This document shows positions 40,201 through 50,429 of a stretch of 64,000 nucleotides of DNA, one piece after another (the first letter of the stretch is position 1; the number at the start of each line of letters is the position of its first letter). Below the pieces are notes generated by a model. It saw only the letters and a program-made list of their open reading frames with translations. It made no database searches and was not told the origin of the DNA. Made by a program: the position numbers and the translations under genes. The DNA is taken from NCBI GenBank assembly GCA_024811115.1, contig JAKOGH010000722.1, forward strand, positions 372,001 to 436,000, given 5' to 3'. The stretch is from Terana coerulea. Its lineage: Eukaryota > Basidiomycota > Agaricomycetes > Polyporales > Phanerochaetaceae.

Positions 40201-41566
40201 TTCGCAGGAAGACAAGACCGATGTTGTTACGGCTGTCAACCACGGTAAGTCAATCTCACAGATAATACTCCGCCCGCTGGCTGACCAAGAGCACTGTAGG
40301 TCTCGACGTCGTGCTGCAACGGAAGTCACGGAGCCCAATCTCTGGCATGATTCTTGTCAGCGATGCGTCGGAGACCACTCGTCGAGCCCAGATGGACCTT
40401 GTCCTTGCTCGCGCTGAAGCGGCAAACGTTCCAATACACTCCTTCGGCTACGGTCGCTCCCATGATCCTGCGTCACTCTGGTTGATGTCGAATCACACAA
40501 GCGGTACCTACACATTCGTGAAGGATTGGTACGATCTACGAGACTGCCTTGCCGGTTGCATTGGCGGCATGATGTCTATCGGCCTGGCGAATATGAAGAT
40601 GCACATCAAGATTGTGGATGGGCAACGCTTCCGGATCCGCAAGATTTCAGGCGGGCCGTCAGCTATTCTGTCTTCAGATGGTCGCGACATCGATGTCGAT
40701 GTCGGCGAGGTGCGATACGGCGAACGCAAGGAGATGCTCATCGAGCTCGAGCTCGACAACAGCGACGCCCTGCGCGCTGCCGCGCACGGCAACGGCGCCC
40801 GACGGGTGTTGAGCGCAACAGAGCAGTTCCACCAGAGCATGGGCCTCGACGCACTGTCGATATCCGACTCACCTGACCTCGCGGACGGTATGATGGATGG
40901 TATGATCGACGAAGTTCCTGTGCTGGAGGTGGATGGTTCGTTCTTCGATCCTGCAGCAGCGAAGAACGTTTCGCGGCTTAATCACCCTGTTCTGCTGACC
41001 GTCACCTTGCTCCCTGCCTCGAGCCAGAACGCACGACCGCCAACAAATCCCCCATCAGACCCCGTCATCGTGCGAAGGCGAATGGAGTTGTTGTCCTCAG
41101 ACATGATCACCCGGGCTCTTGTACTTGTCTCGAGGAAGAACTACGCGCAAGCTCAGAAGCTCCTAGGCGAGACAAGGCGCATCCTGCACACCGTCCTTCA
41201 GAACACCGCACAGACGCTACCCCCACCGACGGCTGGTCGGGAAAGTACCGCACGCAACCGCAAGGAGCTCCTCACGTTGTCGGCAGTTCGGGCTCTTCAG
41301 TCCGTCTTGCAGGACATGCAGGTGCTCTGCGAGGCTTTGGAGGACAATGTGGATCTCTTCGCACACGACCAGCGCAACTTCGGCGCTCAACAGGTGAGTA
41401 GCCGCAGAGATATTTGTGGGATAGTGGCTTACGCCTGCATATAGGCCATGGTTCTCCGCGACCAAAAAGCTGGAGCGGTCGCAGCGCGATAGAGCGATTG
41501 TTCTGGACAATCGACCACTCTATCGAGCTGGTGTCCCGAAGCCAAGACTGGGTCGCCCGCGAATAG
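37256..41566 (+). CDS. RING-type zinc finger, PH-like and vWA domain protein
   Basis: A fungal multidomain protein, plausibly an E3 ubiquitin ligase. The N-terminal region is disordered with a His-rich stretch (HVEEEHHSHHVHH). The RING is DECPVCLEPLSFS, PECGHALHE joined through a 513-nt intron to ACFTAVYGPL, then GVCGVCRRPM. A long Ser/Pro-rich linker has repeated MSPTG/MSPSG units. A PH-like domain follows (REFFVYLFREAIICVNEEKK to SLETWKSHIQSLVAVY), then a vWA domain (LDLILVISIPPP, DRLSLVTFEVGVGG, SGMILVSDASETT, VPIHSFGYGRSHDPASLW). The DxSxS metal site of vWA domains is absent (ISIPPPNATPS). The C-terminal helices include ALVLVSRKNYAQAQKLLGET. In the last exon, the A run at 41464-41468 seems one base short. 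As read, translation stops at 41492. With one more A it continues ERLFWTIDHSIELVSRSQDW to a stop at 41566. Confidence 0.85.
37975..38164. mobile_element. MITE-like inverted-repeat element inside the first intron of the RING-vWA gene
   Basis: A 190-bp segment bounded by the perfect 11-bp inverted repeat AGTGTTGCCGG (37975-37985) and CCGGCAACACT (38154-38164). Within it are a perfect 12-bp inverted pair, CCGAGGTAAGGT (38001-38012) and ACCTTACCTCGG (38041-38052), and many GAGGT/ACCTC units, so it can fold heavily. The termini recall hAT-type ends, but no convincing target-site duplication is visible. It sits inside a 513-nt intron, about ten times the usual length here. Confidence 0.55.
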
Positions 41567-42297
41567 ATCCCCCCGCTTTATCTATATCACGAACACTACT
41601 CTCGTTACATCTCTTTTCTGTTCTACGCCCCGGCCTATCGTCGTCTCTGGCAACCCTTTCCCTCGGTCCCCGCCACTCGTTTCAGCTCTTGTCTCCACCT
41701 CTGTATCGGTCAATTCGTGAAGCGTCCGGCATTCGTTACCCTCCTTTACCTCCTTTATCTGCGACACTTGTTCCATTATACCGGTACCGTATCATACCAG
41801 CAGCACTCGGCACGGATCTGGGCCATCAAATGGGTGGTAATTTGCGCACGATGAACAGGCCGCCTTTCCTCGAGTTCATCTCCCCAGATCCCCGCACGAA
41901 GTTAATCGGTTCTCTCCCGCTCGTCGTCCTTTCTTTGCTTTGTTCGCCTTGCTGTATTCTTGTAACGTTACTAAGAAGTAGAATTCGGTATATATGTTTA
42001 CCTATGCATATGGATTTTCTCCCCGAATACCTCTCAAACGAACGACCGAGTGTTCAAGTTGTTCATTGGGTTCAAGCATGTGCATCCATGACCCTGCCCG
42101 TCCGGCGAGTTGATACGCCTTCGGCGCTGCAACATCATCCTAATGAGGCAATTTCAAGATAGCTGCACCGACCAAGCACCGACCGCTTGTTCGTTCCACC
42201 AACTGCGCTCACAATAGCCATCGGCTGCGGCCGCTCGTACCAAAAGCATTTAATGACAAGGTGACCCTACGTGGGTCTTACTACGCATTCCCCCATC
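41567..42297. other. Intergenic, about 730 bp
   Basis: Between the RING-vWA gene and SEC6, which point the same way. An open frame at 41689-42162 has no recognisable domain. The region begins pyrimidine-rich, as expected for a 3' UTR, and ends with the SEC6 promoter. Confidence 0.5.
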
Positions 42298-44704
42298 ATG
42301 TCTATGGCAGCCCCGGTCTCCGCGGCCCAAGCAGTCGGCGAGTTCCTTCAGTCCCCAGACGACCTTCTGAAGCTCGCTGCATTCAGGAAGAAGCTCGAGA
42401 AGGAGAAAGCGTCGATAGACGTGCGGCTGAAGAATGGTGTGAAGAGCAGCTGGATGCCACCAGGGGTGGGCTGAGGAAGCTGTTTAGTACGCGGAGTAAT
42501 GTGCAAGGGGTGAAGGATGAGGTGGAAGCCATGGACAAGATGTGCAACGACCCCAAGATTGTCGTCTCAACTTTCGACCAAATCAGTCGTGTAAGTATTA
42601 TTCATCTCTCAGATATTCCTTGCTAACGTGTGTCTAGGTCTCCATGGTTCACCGCAACTTCGAGCAGACGGAGGAGATGGTGAACAACCTCATCGAGATG
42701 AGCACGAAGCTTGACGATTTGGAGGAGATGCTCCTTGCAGACAGCGAGGATATCCTTGGTCCCGCGCCGAACCTGCTTCGCATTCACTACCAGATCAACC
42801 GCCTGGAAGCGTTTCGGAACACGACAATGCACCAAGCGAAGAAGTCCTCAAAGGATGTTCGCGCTACCCTTACCCGCTACTTTGACCGCCTCAACAGGCT
42901 CATACAAGCATTCGATGAGTATATCTTGGAGCTATGTCGTAACATTCTGCCCATCGTTCGTGCGGGACATCCAGAGGTCATTGTGAAGTTACTCAAGATA
43001 ATAGAGATCGAGGGCAGGGAGGACGAGAAGGCAAGTATACGTATCTTGTAGCCGCAGCGCGCTGAATCTCATACGTAACTTTCGTAGGCCGTAGCTATGA
43101 AGCTGGTGAAGAAAGCTGCGAAGATTGACGTCGCCTCGAAATTCCGATCCATGCAAGCCAACGCCCGCATAATCAAGTACTACCGCTCGAAGCTCCAGAA
43201 ATGCATTGCCGAAGGTATACAGGAGAAGTTCACGGAGGCGTACGAGCGCGCGAACCAGAACCCAAACGTCTTCCTTGACAAGTCGGTCTGGATATACCAA
43301 GACCTCATCCGCATCGAGGAAGAAGTTGCTCCTTGCTTCCCTCCCGACTACGAAATATATAACCACTATGTCAAGGAATACCACAAAGCTCTGAACACCA
43401 CACTGAACAAAATCATGCAAACCGACCCGGATGCCGGCGTTTTGTTAACCCTCCACGCTTGGATCAAGGAGTACAAGAAAAACATGAAGGAGCTGAACGT
43501 CAACCCCGATCTCCTGGAGCCTCCCCCTGTTGGAAGGCAAAGAGCAAACACTGATAGAGGACTACCTTGCGCTCATCATCAAGAAGCTCGACGAGTGGTC
43601 GTCGAACCTCATGAAGACCGAAATCGAAGCGTTCACCACACGTGCCGAACCACCAGAAATCGACGGTGACGGTCTGTACGGCATGCAGGGAGCCGTCATC
43701 CTTTTCCAGATGGTAAACCAGCAGGTGGACTCAGCGATGGACAGCGGACAGGGTGTCATCCTCGCACGCGTCGTTGAGGAAGTGAGTCGGGTGATGCGCG
43801 GCATACAAGACCAGTGGACGCGGCTCATCGAGCAGGAGTACAAGAAGCAGACCGAGAAGCCGGAGGAGGCCGCTGGCGGCCTCGTCGAATACTGCATTGC
43901 GCTTGCGAACGACCAGCTCAAAGCTGCTGATTTCGCTGAGGCGCTGTCCGGGAGAATCGAGCCTTTGGTGTCGGACAAATACCGAGACACGATCCATGAC
44001 AGGCTCAACGACGCGATAGACGGCTACCTCGATGTCGCGAAGAAGTGCACACAGACTTTGATCGACATCATCTTTAACGACCTGAAGCCCGCCGCGAAAC
44101 AGCTCTTCCAGCCGACGTGGTACGATGGAATCATGGCCGCGATCATCGAGACAATGCGCGACTACATGTCGGACTACCACGCGTGCTTAAACCAGTCCCT
44201 GTTCGACCTGCTCGTCGAGGATCTGCTGGATAGTTTCCTCGTCACCTACATTACCGCGATCGCGCACGCACCCAAGCTCAAAATGCCTGCGGCGTCGGAA
44301 CGCGTGAAAGAGGACGTCACGGAAGTGTACAGGTTCTTCGGAACGTACAAGAAGACGAAGGAGCTGGAGCCGCGGCTGGAGGTACTTGATCAGATCCTGT
44401 CGTTGCTCGAAGCGTCGAAGAGCCTGGTGTTCCTATCGTACTGGTCGTTTGCCAAGGTGCATGGGCCCAACATCACCTTTGTGGAGAATCTCATGAAGGC
44501 GCGAGGGGACTTCGATCGTTCGGCGGTGAACGAAGTCATGGAGAGCGTCAAGCGGAAGGTGAAGGAGGAAGAGTTGACGGATCGTATGTGCCTTTTTACT
44601 TCATGCCTTCACGGTACTCATATTGACCCACAGCCGATGAACCGACGATCATGAAGAAGATCGCCATCCAAGGTGCACTATCCCGCTTCCTACAACGGAC
44701 ATAA
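42298..44704 (+). CDS. SEC6: Exocyst complex subunit SEC6 (EXOC3)
   Basis: Subunit of the exocyst that tethers secretory vesicles at growth sites such as hyphal tips. Start MSMAAPVSAAQAVGEFLQSP. Family segments include RGGLRKLFSTRSNVQGVKDE, VSMVHRNFEQTEEMVNNLIE, ILGPAPNLLRIHYQINRLEA, GVLLTLHAWIKEYKKNM, LFQMVNQQVDSAMDSGQG and LLDSFLVTYITAIAHAPKL. The C-terminal region is ASKSLVFLSYWSFAKVHGPN, ending SRFLQRT with TAA at 44702-44704. Two one-base frame changes occur with no fitting intron. Near 42441-42446, VRLKNGVK must join EQLDATRGGL (one base missing). At the C run 43523-43527, LEPP must join LLEGKEQTLIEDYL (one base extra). Both repairs restore strongly conserved sequence, so assembly error is likelier than gene loss. 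Confidence 0.9.
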
Positions 44705-45253
44705 CACCTGTACATCCTTTCATGGTTACGCTCGCCCTTTTCGTCATCTCGCCGATCGCCAAGCTATGTAACTTATTCCGCATGTATTACTCATCTGTAC
44801 GCTCGCATTTAGGATACCTCACGCATTGTCTAGGAACTGGGTTCAGCGCAATAAACTTGATGGACTTGCTCATGCAATGTGTAACCATCAACATACACAA
44901 AAGCAAGCAGCCTGGAAGTATGCGGTCTCCCTGACTTTGACCGAGTTGTAAAGTACGTGATGTATGTCAGCTTGCTCAGCGCCGTTAACGTCGTGTTGAT
45001 AGGAGCATGGTAATCCTCATGCTCCCCATAGGGTTTGTGAACTATCACCTTTGCTATCCAGTGGCCCTCACCTACCCTGTGCCCGATCGAGAACAATTGT
45101 CATCGAGAGAGCGGAGTCTGAATTGACGAATATAACCTTGTCCTAGCAGATCGACTCCAAACGCTGACCTTGCCTTTGCCTGTTCATCCATCATCTTCAA
45201 CACGCACGCGGTGGTCAACTCAGTCAGAACTCAACCTTCAACTGCTTTTTGTC
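44705..45253. other. Intergenic, about 550 bp
   Basis: Between SEC6 and MGQYW-family copy A. Only short frames on both strands; no motif seen. Confidence 0.5.
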
Positions 45254-46368
45254 ATGGGGCAGTACTTCCTTTTGTAAGCACGCAAGCTTTGCTGTAGACA
45301 TTCGACTCACTCGCAGCAGAGTTAATCTGGACTCCAGAGAAATAGCTGCAGGAGTTGGAGGAGAGCTCGGAGAGTGCTTTTGGGACGTTTGGGGGAAGCT
45401 CGTGAGCCCCGTGAACATCAGTTCGCGTATTGTTTCGAAAGATGTACAGTTCTGGTGCGTCCACGCTGACTTCTTCTGATTCTCCCGTTGGCTCATCCAG
45501 CATGCCTGCGCCCTAGGCCTCTTCGGAAGAACCTCCTTCAGCTCAAACTCGCACCCTGGGCATCAACAATTCTCACACTCCCGGAAGAGATGATTAGCTC
45601 CATTTTCGACGCTGTTGAAGACGTCAACGATTGCATCTCGCTCGGCTTTGCTCACGACATCCTAGGCGTCGCCAGCCAGCGTCGGCTACACAAACTACTT
45701 TGTGCCGCCATTGGGCCATGGGCGGGCTCGCGCCTCTTATGTTTTGGAGACTATGCCGACAACTCCTGCTTCCCCAAGTCTACCCAGGCCGAGATTTCGC
45801 GTCAAATTGCCGAGTACGGCTACGAAGATGGCCCGGACGACCCGGACGACCCGACCAGTTTCTATAGCATCGTCGCTAGCGAGTACAAGGGATTTCCGAG
45901 AAACAGTGGAACATGGGCCGCTATTCGGAGCGCATTTTTGCGCAATTAGGATACGTAGGGCGGAGAAGTCCATTGGTGGCGGATAGGAGAAACTTCAACG
46001 CACTCTCAAAGACACTCAGCAACCTAGACAATCCCAGTTCGGATGTGAGCCCCCTCATACTTTGCAATCTATCGAAGGGCGAGTACATAAGGGGCGACGC
46101 CGTCGGCGACCTTAGCAAACGGACTGAGATGACAGTTGACCTAGGGCATGTTTTGCTGTCTCGCATCTCATGGTCGAGCAGCTATACATGCGCCATGCAC
46201 CGCCACATTTCCGAAAAGCTATGCCAGGGTTCTTGGTCGGGCGATCGGTTCGAGGTCACAACCCATGAGCAAATGAAGCAAGGTGTCGATTGGAAGGATG
46301 TTACGGAAGAAGCTGTGCAATGGTTGCGCGATATCTACGAGGCGGACTTTGGTGCTCTGGATGACTAG
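45254..46368 (+). CDS. MGQYW/WAGD F-box-like family protein, copy A
   Basis: Member of a large Agaricomycete family of unknown function. Exon 1 (45254-45273) encodes MGQYFL. Exon 2 gives VNLDSREIAAGVGGELGECF and ends at VQFW. An intron at 45455-45516 (GTGCGT..CCCTAG) joins W to PLRKNLLQLKLAPWASTI. Then come a degenerate F-box (LTLPEEMISSIFDAVEDVND), the family motif GPWAGSRLLCFGDYADNSCF, LCNLSKGEYIRGDAVGDL, WSGDRFEVTTHEQM and the end TEEAVQWLRDIYEADFGALD. After WAAIR (about 45920-45930) the frame must move by one base to reach RIFAQLGYVGRR, so a base is missing there, by error or mutation. The other copies support the repaired frame. Possibly a substrate adaptor, but that is inference only. 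Confidence 0.7.
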
Positions 46369-46792
46369 GTGACGCAAATATACAAAATGCGCTCCTTGAA
46401 AATGCTGCTCATAGCCTATTGGATATTGTTTCCCTGAATATTAATGCTCGCTGTATCAATATCCGCCAGCTTGTCCGAGGCAGCTTTGTGGCGTGGGAAT
46501 GTTGTGTTTGATAGCGCTTGACTCAAACTGTCTGAGTCGGGGTTGATCTCGAACCTCACAGTGCATGCTTCACATACATGTCGCTGGCTCAATGTCCTCT
46601 TCGTCAGGCAGCGAAATGTACTCTGCTGGTTTCTTTTTTTTTCAACCTCAGTATTGTCTATCCGCTGCAAATTTCAATTTCCCTGGCCCTACTACAACTC
46701 GACTGTCTCAGGCATTCGAATTCATCTACTTGTTCACGTAGTCAATCAGTCTGTCTTCTGCCCTCCATTCCTTACCACACATGATGTACACG
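46369..46792. other. Convergent intergenic region
   Basis: Between the stops of copy A (plus) and QNS1 (minus). It holds one exact copy of the recurring 18-bp motif at 46484-46501, followed by a GACTC..GAGTC inverted pair near 46525. No gene is seen. Confidence 0.5.
46484..46501 (+). repeat. Copy 3 of recurring motif CTTTGTGGCGTGGGAATG
   Basis: An exact 18-bp copy, 116 bp after the stop of MGQYW copy A and in the same orientation. The match to the copy near 60129 extends further (AATGTTG follows in both). Confidence 0.6.
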
Positions 46793-49700
46793 TTATACAG
46801 CTTTCTTATCGCGCGCCTCATCCGCGGAGTGCGTGCTGCGGTCGGGAAGGCTTGCCGCGACAGCGTCGATCTTACGGAATTGCCATGGGAAGCGAGAAGG
46901 GTAGAGGAATGGCCTCAGGTCAAACCCTGGGGAGAATTGGTCGGCGTAAGCTATCAAAAAAACCTTGAGTGAGCCTACTGTTATCGTCCGGGCTGTATTG
47001 TTCCTAATAATACGCGTAGGTTAGAATGTCGCACAAAGGCATGATGCTACGTGAACACTCACGGCGTGATACGAAGGCGTCAACGTCGTCATCTTATGCC
47101 TATTCCTTGCATATTCGAAGAAGAAGTGCTTGACCTTCTCCGCGACCTTAAGCAGCTCTTGTCAGCTTTTCTGAATCACATGTACCCGTGCTAACAGACG
47201 TACCTGAACAGGCGACAGAAAAGATCCCCACTGGTGAACAAGCTTCGTGAACATGCTGTACGGCCCACACTTGTCCACCTTGCGCAGCCGGCCGAAGACG
47301 GAGAGTTCGTCGTAGGTCATGCCCATATCGGCCTCGTCCGCTTGCACGTAGGTCTCGGTGATCGGCTCCAGCTCCGCAGTGGGGACGGCATCCAAGAAGC
47401 TGATTCAGGTGTCAGCTAGCCGTGGATGACAACGACAGATGAGGGCTGACCTTCGCAAGATTGGAAGCTCGAAAGCACCTTCGGCATATGCTATGAACTT
47501 CTTCAAGTCGGTTTTGCTGATTGCACCGATGGGATTGATGTCAGCTATGCGTATATAATGAGTACCACATCGCATTCCATGATGCAGCTTCGCAAGCTTA
47601 CCTGAAGAACAGTCGTACTTGGTCAAATATCCACGCAAGCTAGCGCAGAGCTAAATGAGCCTTTGAAATGAAGTTTGAGGCGCATATACCCACCTTTCAT
47701 CGACATTGGCACTGCCCAGGACTAACAAACCGCCGTTGCGGCCTCGCACCCAGGGCAAGAGCTGAGCAAACAAATACGCAATTACCATGCGCAAACGTGC
47801 CTGTATATTTTGCAATGCAAGGTTCTCTGCGTTTGACCCGCCATGGGCGCGGAATTGGGGTTTAATACCAGTGACCATCCCGAACAGGCTCCGCACCGCA
47901 GTGACGACGGTGTCCATGTTCAGATCCGTGTGGTAGCTATGTGTACCAAAGGCAGATAAATCAGTTTAGTGGGGAGGGTGCGAGCGCGAGACTATGTAAG
48001 AGGATACTTACGCGCCGATGGCTTCTGCTAGATCTTTCGCCCGTTTCCGTGTCTCTGCGCTTGAATTCTCGGTTCCCATGTAGCAAGTGTGAAAGATGCG
48101 GTGGGAGAACTCGCGCGGGTCGGTAGGGAGGTAGTCTAAATCCTCTGCTAGACCGGCGATGCGACGTGCATCTGCTATGACCTGTCCATCTGGTACAACA
48201 CAAGTAATCTCAGAGAAATAACGCTCTAACTGGTGATGAGGAAGGCCATACCTCCGCGCTGTGCAGCTTCTGCAACGAGTCTGCACATCGAGTATACGAT
48301 AACAGAAGTGGCGCAACTATCGATGCCTCCGCTAAGTGGGATGAAGTAGCCTTGCGTGCGAGACCGGCGGAGATAGTCCCAGAGCCAACAGGCGGGGCCC
48401 AGTCTACATCAATGTAAAAATTGCGCCAAACGCTCCTCGATATGCTTCAGTACTCACGCGATCTCCTCCTCCGGTCGATGATATTTCGGCTCATAATCAT
48501 GCAAAATCAAATCCTCCAGGTCTCGAACACTATCGAACTTGCCCGCGGACAGCGCGAAGTCGACCTCGATGCGATGGTAACGATCAGCTTGTGCCGCCTG
48601 CATATTCCTGCTCGCGACGGCGCGGTGGGCACGCACGTCCTCGAGGTCGACTGTCGCGCTGACGACCTCAACGTCGTTCAGTGAGAACTGGCTACCCTGC
48701 GCAATCACTTTCCCATTCATGGCAATCATGGCGCAGCCGTCGTAGTAGAGCCGATCGCCGTCACAGCCTTGTTGGTTTGCGTAGAGGTAAATCCCGCCAA
48801 GCTACAACCGTTAAGTTCAGAAGTCGCTGCTGCTGGAGAGCAGGCTTACCTTCAGGGTGGCCTCCTTAATAAGCTCGACACGGGTGTATAGCTTGCGAAG
48901 CTCGTGGTGGCTGCCGCTGGAATTTGTGAAAATCTCAACGCCATCGAGGCCCATGAGAATGTGTGGGCTTGGACAAGTCAGCACAATGCCCGTAAGGATC
49001 AGTTTAACAGCTACCTTGCTGGGGTGAACAACTCCTCGCACATTTCCACACCAATACATGTGTCAACCGTGCTCACAACTGCATCGCCGAACGGAACTTT
49101 AGTCTTTCATCAGTGATAAGTAAACTACATTCACTAATGACTATTTTGACTGACCTGGCTAGTGACGGTATGAATGATTCTCGGCAGATAATGGTCCTCG
49201 ACCTGACGATGTTTTGCCCACGGCGTAAAGTATCGCATCTCTCTATAGTTACCATTGTTGGCCAGCCACATTTTCGGCCGAATGAGCAAGATCTGTTTAT
49301 TGTACACGATGATACGGCAGTTGTAGATGACGTTCTTGTGCACGACAGGCCTTCAATTCAATGTTAATCGTCGTCGTATAGAAAACTCAGTTCGTAGCGA
49401 TAGAGTGTACGTACATTCCAATGTCGCATAGAATCCCTTGAGCCTCCTCGGATTCGAGGATCTTGGCAAGTACTTCCCATGAGTGCAAGATGGTGTCGCC
49501 TGCATTGTGCGGAAGTGAGATAAGTAGTGGAGACACAATTGCAAAGACCATGTCAGACCTTCGAGGAAGTGATCCAAGCAGCCGTAACCCCTGACTTACA
49601 TCAAATATCAATTTCAATGACCAGAAATGCACCAACTCACGGTATCTCGAGCTCTGGGCCAACCCTCAAGGTCGCTCCCCGCTCTTTGGCAATACGGATA

Positions 49701-49941
49701 CTCTGAAGGATACGCTCAAGATTTCCCTGTCGACTCAAAGTCATCAGTGTTGAAGTTACGCAATCTACGAGAGACATACATCGAAGTCCAAAGCCCACTG
49801 GTTTAGCGAGCTGGAACGGCCCCGTCAAAATCCAGCCTCGACGATAAGCGATATATGTTCACCATCTGTCATGGCTTGAGTAAGATGCTTCAACCTTTTA
49901 AAATGTATCACTTACGTTGCAACAGTTATTAGATGGCCCAT
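46793..49941 (-). CDS. QNS1: Glutamine-dependent NAD+ synthetase
   Basis: Last step of NAD synthesis: amidates deamido-NAD using glutamine and ATP. The spliced start at 49941 is MGHLITVAT joined to [10 protein letters not shown], typical of the family, then [20 protein letters not shown]. The nitrilase-type glutaminase domain shows the catalytic Glu in [13 protein letters not shown], the Lys region [20 protein letters not shown], and the nucleophile Cys in [13 protein letters not shown]. The synthetase domain has the ATP P-loop [86 protein letters not shown] and [20 protein letters not shown]. The end is [20 protein letters not shown] with a short tail to TAA at 46793. More than ten short introns. 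No frame breaks noticed. Confidence 0.93.
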
Positions 49942-50429
49942 TCTGTGCCAGAATCCGACTTCAGTCCTGCAAGGATGCAAATCCTCTGGAAGGAATTCTA
50001 GTGGACGGGCTATGGCTGCCTAGATGGCATCACCTCCGTTCCCGATATGGGCAACGGATCAACGGACCTCGGACGTGCCTCAATTTCGACTGCATAGAAT
50101 GGGGACAACAACCCTGGGTTCGAACACCCCACCAGCCATTTTCTTTACGTCAAATTCCCCAAATCCATGTCTACACGCTGTCTGAAGATTGTACATCTTT
50201 GCCTGACGTCGTCTTCGTGTGTGCCACGCTTTGATTTCGAGCGAGTGGGACCCCAGGGATCATTGATTTCGTGAATGGGTTTACATAAGCGCCCTAGTGC
50301 ATGTGTTGGGGATCCCCAGCTTGCATCTTTTAAAGAGCTCTGCTGTCCGCTGACGCTCTCTTCAACTCTTTCCCTCTTCCTAAAGGGCGAAATCTTTGTT
50401 GGTTTCACCCTTCCTACGACAACGACGAG
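49942..50429. promoter_or_regulatory. Divergent promoter region between QNS1 and ACC1
   Basis: About 490 bp separate the two start codons, so both promoters must lie here or overlap the genes. A pyrimidine-rich tract (about 50355-50390) precedes the ACC1 start by 40-75 bp, as is common in fungal core promoters. No specific factor site can be claimed. Confidence 0.4.

Noticed and set aside
41689..42162. 157-codon frame between the RING-vWA gene and SEC6
   Set aside because: No domain, and the beginning is the 3' flank of the upstream gene.
50095..50125. GGGTTCGAACACC, resembling a tRNA T-loop
   Set aside because: The arms do not pair into a 5-bp T stem, and no D-arm or acceptor stem is found at the right spacing.
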